From Izemoplasma sp964435595 (lineage in GTDB: Bacteria > Bacillota_I > Bacilli_A > Izemoplasmatales > Izemoplasmataceae): a DNA stretch of 64,000 bases. Shown piece after piece: positions 8,575-16,208 of the stretch. The notes beneath the pieces were generated by a model. The model did not search any database. It was not told the DNA's origin and saw only the letters and a program-made list of their open reading frames with translations. Location: assembly GCA_964435595.1 (NCBI GenBank), contig CAYSZV010000001.1, positions 62,001-126,000 of the forward strand, read 5' to 3'. How positions within the stretch are numbered: position 1 is the first letter of the stretch; each line of letters begins with the position of its first letter. Position numbers and translations under genes: made by a program.

Positions 8575-9522
8575 CTATTTTTCAAAATATTCTTTGATTG
8601 CTTCTGCAGCCATTTTTCCTTCGCCGATTGCCCATTTAATCAAGCTTTGACCTCTTCTCGCATCACCACAAATAAATACATTCTCCTTATTAGTAGTAAA
8701 AATTGTAGTATCGCGATTATACTTCTTCGGATCATATTCTACATCAAATGCAGCAAGTGCTTCATCAAGTGGTCCTAAAAATCCAATTGCTACCAATACC
8801 AAATCAGCATCAATCTCCACAAGTTTATCTTTGAATTCCATTTTGGTTCCTGATTCATCACGAATGATTTCTACATTATCTGTGACGATTTTAGAAACAC
8901 ATCCATCACGATCGCAGTCGATAAACTTCACTGCAGTTTTCTCATAAAGTCTTATTTGTTCTTCATCAAAATCATAATATTTTTTCTTTGGCTCAGCAGA
9001 TTTTCTGCTGATCTCAAGTTGTTTGACACTGGCCGCACCCTGACTAATTGCCGTTGCAACACAATCGTTTGATGTATCACCACCACCAATTACAACAACA
9101 TTGAGTCCCTTCGCATCAATCTTAAGAGGTGTTCCATCTAATAAATGTTTCGTATTATCTGTTAAGTACTCCATTGCAAAGTAAATATTATCATAGTTTC
9201 TTCCATCAATTTTTATATCTCTAGGTTGTTCTGCACCTGTTGCTAATAACACTGCGTCAAAATTCTTAGAGATTGTATCAGCAACATCTTCTTTCGTAAC
9301 GTTAGTGTTCAGTACAAACTTTACACCTAGACTTTCTAAATTTTCTGCTTTTCTAATGATATTATTCTTATTCAATTTCATATGTGGAATTCCATACATT
9401 AAGATTCCACCCGGACGATCTGCTTTCTCATACATTGTTATATCAAAGCCGTCTTGAGCTAGGACTTGTGCTGCAGCCATCCCTGAAGGTCCAGTACCAA
9501 TAATTGCGATTTTTTTATCCAT
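8575..9522 (-). CDS. GltD/PreT-like NAD(P)H:FAD oxidoreductase lacking the Fe-S domain
   Basis: 315 residues. FAD-binding GTGPSGMAAA (residues 9-18) and NAD(P)-binding VVIGGGDTSNDC (about 167-178) define the two dinucleotide-binding domains of the glutamate synthase small subunit and dihydropyrimidine dehydrogenase PreT; FICGDARRGQSL near the C-terminus closes the FAD site. The N-terminal 4Fe-4S domain (about 100 residues) usual in GltD/PreT is missing, and no glutamate synthase large subunit is nearby. It lies between the B12/ABC operon and GMP reductase. It probably passes NAD(P)H electrons to a partner protein that is not identified here. Confidence 0.8.
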   Translation of the reverse strand: MDKKIAIIGTGPSGMAAAQVLAQDGFDITMYEKADRPGGILMYGIPHMKLNKNNIIRKAENLESLGVKFVLNTNVTKEDVADTISKNFDAVLLATGAEQPRDIKIDGRNYDNIYFAMEYLTDNTKHLLDGTPLKIDAKGLNVVVIGGGDTSNDCVATAISQGAASVKQLEISRKSAEPKKKYYDFDEEQIRLYEKTAVKFIDCDRDGCVSKIVTDNVEIIRDESGTKMEFKDKLVEIDADLVLVAIGFLGPLDEALAAFDVEYDPKKYNRDTTIFTTNKENVFICGDARRGQSLIKWAIGEGKMAAEAIKEYFEK

Positions 9523-9633
9523 AATACACTCCTCTTTTAAATGAATACTATAAATTCATACATATTATATATTACAACTTGTTGACACACAAACAAAACT
9601 ATAATAATTCTAATTCTATTATATCATCTAAAT

Positions 9634-9664
9634 AAAAAAAAGTAAGACAGGATTGTCTTACTTT
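9634..9664 (-). terminator. Rho-independent terminator of guaC
   Basis: Stem AAGTAAGACA/TGTCTTACTT with loop GGAT, then T8 on the minus strand. Confidence 0.9.
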
Positions 9665-10731
9665 ACAAATATATCATTAAATTGCTTCTGAACTCTTATA
9701 AATGTGGTACATTTCGAGAGTTCTTTCAAGTTCTTTGCTCCAACATATGTACAAGTAGATCTCACTCCACCAAGCATATTGAATACTGATTTTTCAACAG
9801 GTCCTCTATAAGGAATTCTCACTGTACGTCCTTCACTACTTCTATAGTCTGCAACTCCACCTGAGTGTTTTTCCATTGCTGTATCACTACTCATACCATA
9901 GAATTGAACAAATTTACGTTCTTCATATAGCGGGTCTTTTGTAACATTATCAACACGTCCAGTAGTATATGTTTCAGTGATAATTTCTCCGCCACCTTCA
10001 TCGTGACCTGCGAACATTCCACCAAGCATAACGAAGTCTGCGCCAGCACCAAAGGCTTTTGAAATATCTCCAGGACTCGTACATCCACCATCAGCGATAA
10101 TTTGTGCTCCTAATCCATGTGCAGCATCTGCACATTCCATTACTGCACTCAACTGTGGATATCCAACACCTGTTTGGATTCTAGTTGTACACACACTGCC
10201 TGGTCCAATTCCAACTTTAACAATGTCTGCGCCACGAAGAATTAATTCTTGTGTCATATCAGCGGTAACTACATTACCAGCTATAATTGTATGTGATGGA
10301 AATTCATCTCTTATTTTTCGAACATAATCGCCAAATGCTTCACTGTATCCATTTGCAACATCGATACAAATAAATTCAATACGAGGATATTCTTTCAAGA
10401 TTTCTTTCAAACGGATATAATCTTTTTCTCCAATACCTGTGCTAATTGCAAAATGATTTGGATTAAGCTCAACATTCTTAAAATCTTCTTTTGCATAACT
10501 TTTTACCAAACATGTAAATAGTTTATGTTCTTCAAGTGCTTTCGCAATACCTATTGTTCCAACGCCATCCATGTTTGCAGCCATGATTGGAACACCTGTC
10601 CATTCTTTCTTACTATGCATAAATGTGTATTTACGCTCTAATGACACCTGTTTTCTACTTGTTAGGTAAGATCTTTTAGGTCGAATTAAAACATCACTAA
10701 AATCTAGTTTCTTATCGTTTTCAGTTCTCAC
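9658..10731 (-). CDS. guaC: GMP reductase
   Basis: Converts GMP to IMP with NADPH, feeding guanine nucleotides back to the adenine branch. The IMPDH/GMPR barrel shows the active-site loop GIGPGSVCTTR (catalytic Cys), DVANGYSE and GGMFAGHDE, all very close to E. coli GuaC. The GTG at 10731 is chosen: TGGAGTGA precedes it, and the resulting start MRTENDKKLDFSDVLIRPKR aligns with E. coli GuaC, giving 357 residues against 347. An upstream in-frame ATG at 10764 has no ribosome site. No CBS domains, which argues against IMP dehydrogenase. It is divergent from the DUF368 gene. Confidence 0.95.
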   Translation of the reverse strand: MRTENDKKLDFSDVLIRPKRSYLTSRKQVSLERKYTFMHSKKEWTGVPIMAANMDGVGTIGIAKALEEHKLFTCLVKSYAKEDFKNVELNPNHFAISTGIGEKDYIRLKEILKEYPRIEFICIDVANGYSEAFGDYVRKIRDEFPSHTIIAGNVVTADMTQELILRGADIVKVGIGPGSVCTTRIQTGVGYPQLSAVMECADAAHGLGAQIIADGGCTSPGDISKAFGAGADFVMLGGMFAGHDEGGGEIITETYTTGRVDNVTKDPLYEERKFVQFYGMSSDTAMEKHSGGVADYRSSEGRTVRIPYRGPVEKSVFNMLGGVRSTCTYVGAKNLKELSKCTTFIRVQKQFNDIFVK

Positions 10732-10852
10732 AAAATCACTCCATTCTATTCTTTTGACATTCATATTGTATCATATGAAAAAGATAATAAAAGGATTTTT
10801 TTACAGAATGATATGTGCTAAAATAAAATGAACTACTAAGGAGTTGGAAATT

Positions 10853-11758
10853 ATGTTTATTTTACAATTTATAAGAGGAATGTTAATGGCAATGGCAGAT
10901 AGTGTACCCGGTGTATCGGGTGGTACAATTGCTTTTATTTTAGGTTTTTATGATAAATTCATTACTTCCTTAAACAACATTGCTTCTAAAGACAAAGAAA
11001 AAAGAAATGAAGCAATTTTATTCTTAGCCAAGCTTGGAGTAGGTTGGGGATTCGGATTTGTTTTATCTGTTTTATTCATTACTAGCATCTTTGAAACTCA
11101 CATTTACTCAATCAGCAGCATTTTCCTTGGTTTAATCTTAGGAGCAATTCCAATCATTGTTCTACAAGAAAGAGAAACGATGAAAGGGAAATACCATCAT
11201 TTACTATTCACTTTATTAGGATTGACACTTGTATTTTCAATCACTCACTTTAACCCAATAATAAGAGGGGGCGAAGGATTTGTTAGCAACGTCGATAACC
11301 TAACGCTCAGTATAGCTCTATTCATTGTGTTTGCTGGGATTGTATCTATTAGTGCTATGGTGTTGCCGGGCATCTCAGGAAGTACCATCTTATTGATATT
11401 TGGACTATATGCTCCCATTCTAAATGCTGTAAAAGAAGTATTGCACTTCAACCTAGAATATTTACCAGTTGTTATCTTACTTGGAATTGGTAACGTCTTA
11501 GGAATTGCACTAATTATTAAACTTGTCAAATTAGCTATTGATCATTATCGAAGTGCAACAATATATTTAATTATCGGACTAATGCTTGGATCTATATATG
11601 CTGTCATTTTGGGTCCAATGACACTAGAAGTTCCTGCTGATGCATTATCATTTTCTACATTTAGCATCTTCTTCTTTATTGTAGGAGTTGGATTCATAAT
11701 CGGACTTGAACAATTACGAAAATACTTTGAGATAAAAAAAGAGGTAGACTCAGAATAG
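10853..11758 (+). CDS. DUF368 polyprenyl-phosphate transporter (PopT type)
   Basis: 301 residues from the ATG at 10853, 9 nt after AAGGAG; a TTG at 10844 abuts that site and is rejected. Eight or so membrane segments. The family motifs MADSVPGVSGGT near the start and MVLPGISGST in the middle are two copies of the DUF368 PGxSG re-entrant signature. DUF368 proteins have been shown to recycle undecaprenyl phosphate across the membrane. With UppP at 43.5-44.3 kb this implies an active C55 lipid-carrier cycle (wall, glycan or teichoic-type polymer export). Confidence 0.9.
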   Translation: MFILQFIRGMLMAMADSVPGVSGGTIAFILGFYDKFITSLNNIASKDKEKRNEAILFLAKLGVGWGFGFVLSVLFITSIFETHIYSISSIFLGLILGAIPIIVLQERETMKGKYHHLLFTLLGLTLVFSITHFNPIIRGGEGFVSNVDNLTLSIALFIVFAGIVSISAMVLPGISGSTILLIFGLYAPILNAVKEVLHFNLEYLPVVILLGIGNVLGIALIIKLVKLAIDHYRSATIYLIIGLMLGSIYAVILGPMTLEVPADALSFSTFSIFFFIVGVGFIIGLEQLRKYFEIKKEVDSE

Positions 11759-11772
11759 AGTCTACCTTTATT
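11735..11772. terminator. Bidirectional rho-independent terminator
   Basis: Stem AGGTAGACTC/GAGTCTACCT (11742-11751 and 11758-11767), with A-rich left and T-rich right flanks. It serves the convergent DUF368 and chromate-transporter genes. Confidence 0.9.
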
Positions 11773-12339
11773 TTAAAATAAGAATATCCCAATTACACCA
11801 GCAATACAGATATAAACAATCGGATGATGTTTCCATTTGTTTGAAACAAACATAAACACCGCAAACATCGCAATTGCTCGCCATTCAAATATATCACCAA
11901 TTTTATTTGTTAGATTGTAGGCATCAAGATCAAACAAGCTAATCATAGCAACTGTTACAGCAGCAGATAATATCAATCCAGTAACAGCAGGACGAATCCC
12001 TTTAAATGCTCCATCAACATATTTGTTTTTACGGTATTTCATAATGAATTGAGCAATAATTAGAATGATGATGATACTTGGTGTAACAAGACCAAGTGTA
12101 GCAACAATTCCACCAGCAATTCCGTATTGTGAAAAACCAACATACGTAGCAACATTCACACCAATTGGTCCAGGAGTCGATTCACTGACAGCTATCATAT
12201 CAGTAAATGCCTCTAGTGTAATCCATCCTCGATCTACAATTTCAGACTGAATCAGTGGTATTGCAGCCAGTCCTCCTCCAATTGAGAATAAACCAACTTT
12301 AAAGAATATGAAAAATAATTGAAGTAGATCTAACATCAT
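11773..12339 (-). CDS. Chromate transporter half (CHR family), second subunit
   Basis: 188 residues, five or six membrane helices. It carries the CHR half-module signatures FSIGGGLAAIPLIQ near the N-terminus and SESTPGPIGVNVATYVG. Bacteria with split ChrA encode two such halves that assemble as a heterodimer for anion (chromate/sulfate) antiport or, often, an unknown anion. Its ATG overlaps the stop of the other half (12336-12339), so the two are translated together. Ends at the shared terminator with DUF368. Confidence 0.9.
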   Translation of the reverse strand: MMLDLLQLFFIFFKVGLFSIGGGLAAIPLIQSEIVDRGWITLEAFTDMIAVSESTPGPIGVNVATYVGFSQYGIAGGIVATLGLVTPSIIIILIIAQFIMKYRKNKYVDGAFKGIRPAVTGLILSAAVTVAMISLFDLDAYNLTNKIGDIFEWRAIAMFAVFMFVSNKWKHHPIVYICIAGVIGIFLF

Positions 12340-12899
12340 ACGCTATCACCTACTTTTACAACATTGATAATCATTCCTACTATTCCAGAAACAATCACAG
12401 CATAGATTGGAGAAAAATCAGTAAATACTACAAATAAGAATGCTGCAACAAATAAAACAATATGAATCCAATTTTTCACTGACTTTTTACCCATTTTAAT
12501 GACAGCATTTAAAATCAAGACAACAACGACAACACGAATTCCAGCAAATGCACTCAATACATACGTATTGTCTTGAAACTCTGTAAAAAATCGAGCAATA
12601 CTCATAATGATAATAAGAGATGGCGTTACCATACCTAAGGTTGCGAAGATTGCTCCAAAGAATCCAGCTTTTGCTTGTCCCGTAAAGGTTGCTGTATTTA
12701 TTGCAATAATCCCAGGAGTACTTTGTCCAATTGCATAATAATCCAACATTTCTTCATCTGTTGCCCATTCGCGTTTATCAACCACTTCTCTTCTCAGCAT
12801 TGGTAACATTGCATATCCACCACCAAATGTGAATAGACCAATTTTAAAGAAAATAAAGTAGAGTTTCAATAATATGTTTTTTTCTTTATCTTCTGTCAT
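12336..12899 (-). CDS. Chromate transporter half (CHR family), first subunit
   Basis: 187 residues; paralogue of the next gene, with FTFGGGYAMLPML and GQSTPGIIAINTATFTG in the same positions. GGAGTTATT precedes its ATG. The pair forms a two-gene operon. The CHR family is named for chromate efflux, but split versions in anaerobes have no proven substrate; no chromate reductase or regulator is adjacent. Confidence 0.9.
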   Translation of the reverse strand: MTEDKEKNILLKLYFIFFKIGLFTFGGGYAMLPMLRREVVDKREWATDEEMLDYYAIGQSTPGIIAINTATFTGQAKAGFFGAIFATLGMVTPSLIIIMSIARFFTEFQDNTYVLSAFAGIRVVVVVLILNAVIKMGKKSVKNWIHIVLFVAAFLFVVFTDFSPIYAVIVSGIVGMIINVVKVGDSV

Positions 12900-12970
12900 A
12901 ATAATAACTCCTTTGTGAACTTATATATATATTACTTTATATTATTAGGATATGCAACCAACAAAAGCGA

Positions 12971-12998
12971 AAAAAAGGCAGATATTCTGCCTTTTAAA
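12971..12998 (-). terminator. Rho-independent terminator of the amino-acid ABC operon
   Basis: Stem AAAAGGCAGA/TCTGCCTTTT with 3-nt loop and flanking T run on the minus strand. Confidence 0.85.
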
Positions 12999-13719
12999 AT
13001 TTCGTTAAAAACTCTTGAAGTCTTTTGGTCTCCGGATGCTCAAACACATGTTTTGAATCCCCCGTTTCAGTAATCATTCCTTGATCTATAAAGATTACTT
13101 GATCAGAGACTTCTTTTGCAAAATCCATTTCATGAGTCACCACGATTAAAGTGTATCCTTCATGAGCTATACTTCTAATTACTTCAAGTACTTCTTTTAC
13201 CATTTCGGGATCAAGAGCACTTGTTGGCTCATCAAATAAAATCACTTCCGGATTCATTGAAAGAGTTCTCGCTATCGCAACACGTTGTTTCTGTCCACCA
13301 CTGAGGGTATTCACTCTTCTGTTTGAAAATTCAGATAACCCTACTTTTTCCAAAAACTGTAAAGCAACTGTATTACTTTCTTCTTTTGAACGGCCTAAAA
13401 CACGAACTTGTCCGATTGTACAATTTTCTAAAACACTCAAGTTTTCAAATAGATTAAAGGACTGAAATACCATACCAATGCGAGAACGAATGTGATTGAT
13501 ATTTGTTTTTCTATCTGTTACTGAGACATCATGAAAAAGAAGGTTTCCTTTGGTAACTGTTTCCATTTGATTGATACAACGAAGCATGGTACTTTTACCA
13601 CTTCCAGATGGACCGATAATAGACGTTACGCTTCCTTTTGCAAATGTGTAAGATACATCGTTCAATACCCTAACTCCATCAAATTCTTTATATACATTTT
13701 GAAATTCGATAATATTCAT
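12994..13719 (-). CDS. Amino-acid ABC transporter ATPase (lysine-regulated)
   Basis: 241 residues of the GlnQ/HisP class: Walker A GPSGSGKST, signature LSGGQKQRVAIARTL, Walker B VILFDEPTSALDPE, switch VTHEMDF. It energises uptake by the permease encoded just upstream (13730-14479). Third gene of the transcript that starts with the lysine riboswitch, which makes lysine the best guess for the substrate. Confidence 0.92.
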   Translation of the reverse strand: MNIIEFQNVYKEFDGVRVLNDVSYTFAKGSVTSIIGPSGSGKSTMLRCINQMETVTKGNLLFHDVSVTDRKTNINHIRSRIGMVFQSFNLFENLSVLENCTIGQVRVLGRSKEESNTVALQFLEKVGLSEFSNRRVNTLSGGQKQRVAIARTLSMNPEVILFDEPTSALDPEMVKEVLEVIRSIAHEGYTLIVVTHEMDFAKEVSDQVIFIDQGMITETGDSKHVFEHPETKRLQEFLTKF

Positions 13720-13729
13720 ACTTGCACCT

Positions 13730-14479
13730 CTACACTGTTTGACTTGTTGGAATTGAAACTTTTTCTCGATTGATCACTTTAATAATTAATGTTAATAACC
13801 TTGTAGTGATTAATACAATAATCAAGTAGACAATCGCGACTAAAACAAAGGACTCAGTATAACGGTAATGTGTACCGGCAACGGATTTGGCCATATAAAA
13901 TAGTTCACTTACTCCAATTACACTTAAAACGGCAGTATCTTTAATATTTACAACTAGTTCATTACCAATTGCTGGAACCATATTTTTTATTACTTGAGGG
14001 AATATAATGTGTCGATACGCTTGCCCTCTACTAAGTCCAATTGCTCTTGCTGCTTCCATTTGTCCCGGATCAATTGCATTGATTCCAGAACGCAATACCT
14101 CTGTTAAATAGGCAGCTGTATTCAATGATACAACAATAATACCAGCTACAATAATCGGCATTCTAATCCCAATCATCGCTAGTCCATAATAGAATATTGC
14201 TGCCTGTACCATCATCGGTGTACCTCTAAAAAATTCTACGTATGAGGTGCTCAAAATAACACTTATTCTTTTAAAAATAATGTTCCATTTATTATCTCTA
14301 GGATCTCTCTCCTGAATCCGAAAGATAATAATAAGCATTGCTACGAATAGCCCAAACAGTGTCCCTGTTACAGCAATAATCAACGTGAATGAAGCACCCT
14401 CTAAATATAATTTATAGTTTGTTCTTAAAATGTAACTTAGTCCACCAAGAAAATCACTTGGGATATCCGATAAAATCAT
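13730..14479 (-). CDS. Amino-acid ABC transporter permease (lysine-regulated)
   Basis: 249 residues, about five membrane helices. The cytoplasmic EAA loop is QMEAARAIGLSRGQAYRHII, typical of the HisM/GlnP polar amino-acid family, preceded by the FRGTPMMVQ stretch. It most likely works as a homodimer because no second permease is present. It follows the substrate-binding lipoprotein by 4 nt. Confidence 0.92.
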   Translation of the reverse strand: MILSDIPSDFLGGLSYILRTNYKLYLEGASFTLIIAVTGTLFGLFVAMLIIIFRIQERDPRDNKWNIIFKRISVILSTSYVEFFRGTPMMVQAAIFYYGLAMIGIRMPIIVAGIIVVSLNTAAYLTEVLRSGINAIDPGQMEAARAIGLSRGQAYRHIIFPQVIKNMVPAIGNELVVNIKDTAVLSVIGVSELFYMAKSVAGTHYRYTESFVLVAIVYLIIVLITTRLLTLIIKVINREKVSIPTSQTV

Positions 14480-14483
14480 ATTT

Positions 14484-15284
14484 CTAAGGTTGTGATGTTA
14501 AAGCATCACTCATCAATGTATTTCGTTCTTCTGTAGTTAGATTATCTAAGACACTATTAATAGCAGCTTGCAAATCAGTTTCTTCCTGTCTTACTGCAAC
14601 ACTAACAGATACATCACTATCTTCAACAGTAAATCCGTTTACACCTAATTGAACAATAGTTAATCCTTCGTTTGACGACACGATTGATTGCGCTACAGGT
14701 AATTCCGCTACCAATGCATCACTCACACCACTTGTTAATGATGCTACTAAACTTGGGTAATCTCCAAGAGCATTCATATGATTTACACCAGTAATTTGAT
14801 CAATAAGTCCGTCTTGTAACGTTCCCATTTGAGCGATTACAGCAGCCCCATTAAAATCATCTAAACTAGCTGCTGAAGCATAATCTCCACCACTTTGAAC
14901 AACCAATACTTGTTCACTTCTATAATACTCATCTGTAAACAATACTGTTTCTGCACGTTCAGGTGTTGGGCTCATACCAGCAATAATCACATCGATTTCA
15001 TTTGATAACAAAGCTGGAATTAATCCATCCCATTCAATTTTGCGGATAACTAAATCCATTTCCAATTCATCTGCGATAGCACTTGCAACCATAACATCAT
15101 ATCCATCACAATATGCATTGACACCATCAATTTCAACAGCGGTATCTGTTGCTTCACTTGTTGTCCAATTAAATGGTGCATAGTTACACTCTAATCCAAC
15201 AACCAATTCATTTGTACTTTCTTCCGTACATCCTACTAGTAGGAACATAGTTAACATTCCCATTACTACAAAAATTCTTCTCAT
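14484..15284 (-). CDS. Amino-acid-binding lipoprotein of the ABC transporter (lysine-regulated)
   Basis: 266 residues. The signal peptide ends in a lipobox with C19 (LLVGC), so it is a membrane-anchored lipoprotein. The SBP_bac_3 fold is shown by LVVGLECNYAPFNW, IEWDGLIPALLSNEIDVIIAGMS split over two strands, and FTDEYYRSEQ. First gene of the operon; GGAGGATAG precedes its ATG. The lysine riboswitch in its leader indicates repression by lysine, hence a lysine (or lysine plus other cationic amino acid) importer. The specificity is inferred from regulation, not from binding residues. Confidence 0.9.
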   Translation of the reverse strand: MRRIFVVMGMLTMFLLVGCTEESTNELVVGLECNYAPFNWTTSEATDTAVEIDGVNAYCDGYDVMVASAIADELEMDLVIRKIEWDGLIPALLSNEIDVIIAGMSPTPERAETVLFTDEYYRSEQVLVVQSGGDYASAASLDDFNGAAVIAQMGTLQDGLIDQITGVNHMNALGDYPSLVASLTSGVSDALVAELPVAQSIVSSNEGLTIVQLGVNGFTVEDSDVSVSVAVRQEETDLQAAINSVLDNLTTEERNTLMSDALTSQP

Positions 15285-15304
15285 TTTCTCTATCCTCCGA
15301 TTGT

Positions 15305-15345
15305 TTTTTCATAAAATAAATATAAAAAAAGCATCCTTGGACGCC
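15305..15345 (-). terminator. Riboswitch-controlled terminator
   Basis: On the minus strand GCGTC-CAAG-GATGC followed by seven T, directly after the lysine aptamer and before the ABC operon start. A second small hairpin (CATATT/AATATG, 15346-15361) lies between aptamer and terminator. This is the likely expression platform for premature termination when lysine is bound. Confidence 0.75.
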
Positions 15346-15361
15346 ATATTAAACAATATGT

Positions 15362-15530
15362 TTATAGCGCCACTACTTTTTAAGTAGGAGTATCATGGGT
15401 GTTTCCCATAATCCCACAAAACTATTATGTCTAATAGAATTGTTCGGCGATGATTACCTTTCAATTGTTTCATAGTCTACCGACTCCACAATTTACTCAT
15501 TTGCATCGCTGCCTCTAAATTTTTATGATA
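15362..15530 (-). ncRNA. Lysine riboswitch (L-box) aptamer
   Basis: Read on the minus strand, the leader holds the L-box consensus blocks in order: AGAGGCAGCGATGC with AGTAA, then GTGGAG, then GAAAGG...ATCGCCGAA, then TGGGA with its hairpin, and closing GTGGCGCTATAA that pairs with the 5' strand. The order and spacing match lysC-type L-boxes. A terminator follows. No gene lies in 15285-15641; this riboswitch and its promoter fill the stretch. Confidence 0.88.
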
Positions 15531-15535
15531 ACCAA

Positions 15536-15564
15536 ATTGTATAGTTGAGAAAATAAAAAGTCAA
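15536..15564 (-). promoter_or_regulatory. SigA-type promoter of the lysine-regulated operon
   Basis: Minus strand TTGACT (15564-15559), 17-nt spacer, TACAAT (15541-15536). Transcription would start a few bases before the L-box aptamer. Confidence 0.75.
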
Positions 15565-15595
15565 CAATATTTTGAATGTAAGTGTTATCAATCAA

Positions 15596-15622
15596 GAAAA
15601 AAAGGCTGATTTCAGCCCTTTA
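15596..15622 (-). terminator. Rho-independent terminator after the GNAT gene
   Basis: Stem AAGGCTGA/TCAGCCCTT near 15602-15620 followed by an A/T tract giving a T run on the minus strand. Confidence 0.75.
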
Positions 15623-15641
15623 TTACTTAAGTAATAGGTAT

Positions 15642-16141
15642 TTAGAAGTATTTTTGCATCAAAATTAAGTCAAAATACTCATTGTCATACTTAATTGCCT
15701 TCTTTTCCATGCCTTCTTCAACAAATCCTAATTTCTCATATAGTTTCCTTGCTCCAATATTATTAGACACAACGGAAAGAGTGATTATTTCAATATTTCT
15801 CGATTCTACATATTGAAACACATTGCTCAATAATCTTTTGGAAATTCCCTTTCTTCTATATGCGGGTTTTACGTACATGCTATTTAGGGTTGCTTTGTGT
15901 TTCATTTTCATTCTTGGATTTTCTACTAGAACACAAAGTCCAATGATTTCTTTTCCAGAATATGCCCCAAATGAAGTTGCATTTTTATTTGCAGTCTAGA
16001 TTCCCAACGGTCTATCAGAAATGTTGATTCCTCTTCAAAACTAGAGCCAAAGCTCTTTGGATTATTTTTTAATAATTCAAGTCGAATCGATTGATAATCA
16101 TTAACATCTTCCACAGTCAGAATCCTATACTCTATATTCAT
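15642..16141 (-). pseudogene. GNAT N-acetyltransferase split by a one-base frameshift
   Basis: Two frames together make one GNAT protein. Frame A starts at 16141 (MNIEYRILTVEDVNDYQSIR) and loses homology near 15985; frame B continues with NATSFGAYSGKEIIGLCVLV and carries the acetyl-CoA loop YRRKGISKRLL plus NNIGARKLYEKLGF. The shift lies in a short A-run near 15980-15990: one extra A would restore a single reading frame of about 167 residues. The ribosome site AGGTGATT is intact. Either a recent pseudogene or a sequencing/assembly indel in the homopolymer. Substrate unknown. Confidence 0.85.
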
Positions 16142-16175
16142 ATAATCACCTCATAAGCTACCTTCATTATATCAC

Positions 16176-16207
16176 AAAAAAACACTTCTTCTTTCGAAGA
16201 AATGTTT
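16176..16207 (-). terminator. Rho-independent terminator of the GH3 gene
   Basis: Imperfect stem AACACTTCTTC/GAAGAAATGTT with loop TTTC, then T run on the minus strand. Confidence 0.75.
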
Positions 16208-16208
16208 C

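Noticed and set aside
10732..10764. Start of guaC at 10764
   Set aside because: No ribosome site there; the GTG at 10731 has one and aligns with the E. coli start.
15642..16141. Two separate small genes
   Set aside because: Together they form one GNAT fold; the second frame has no ribosome site of its own.
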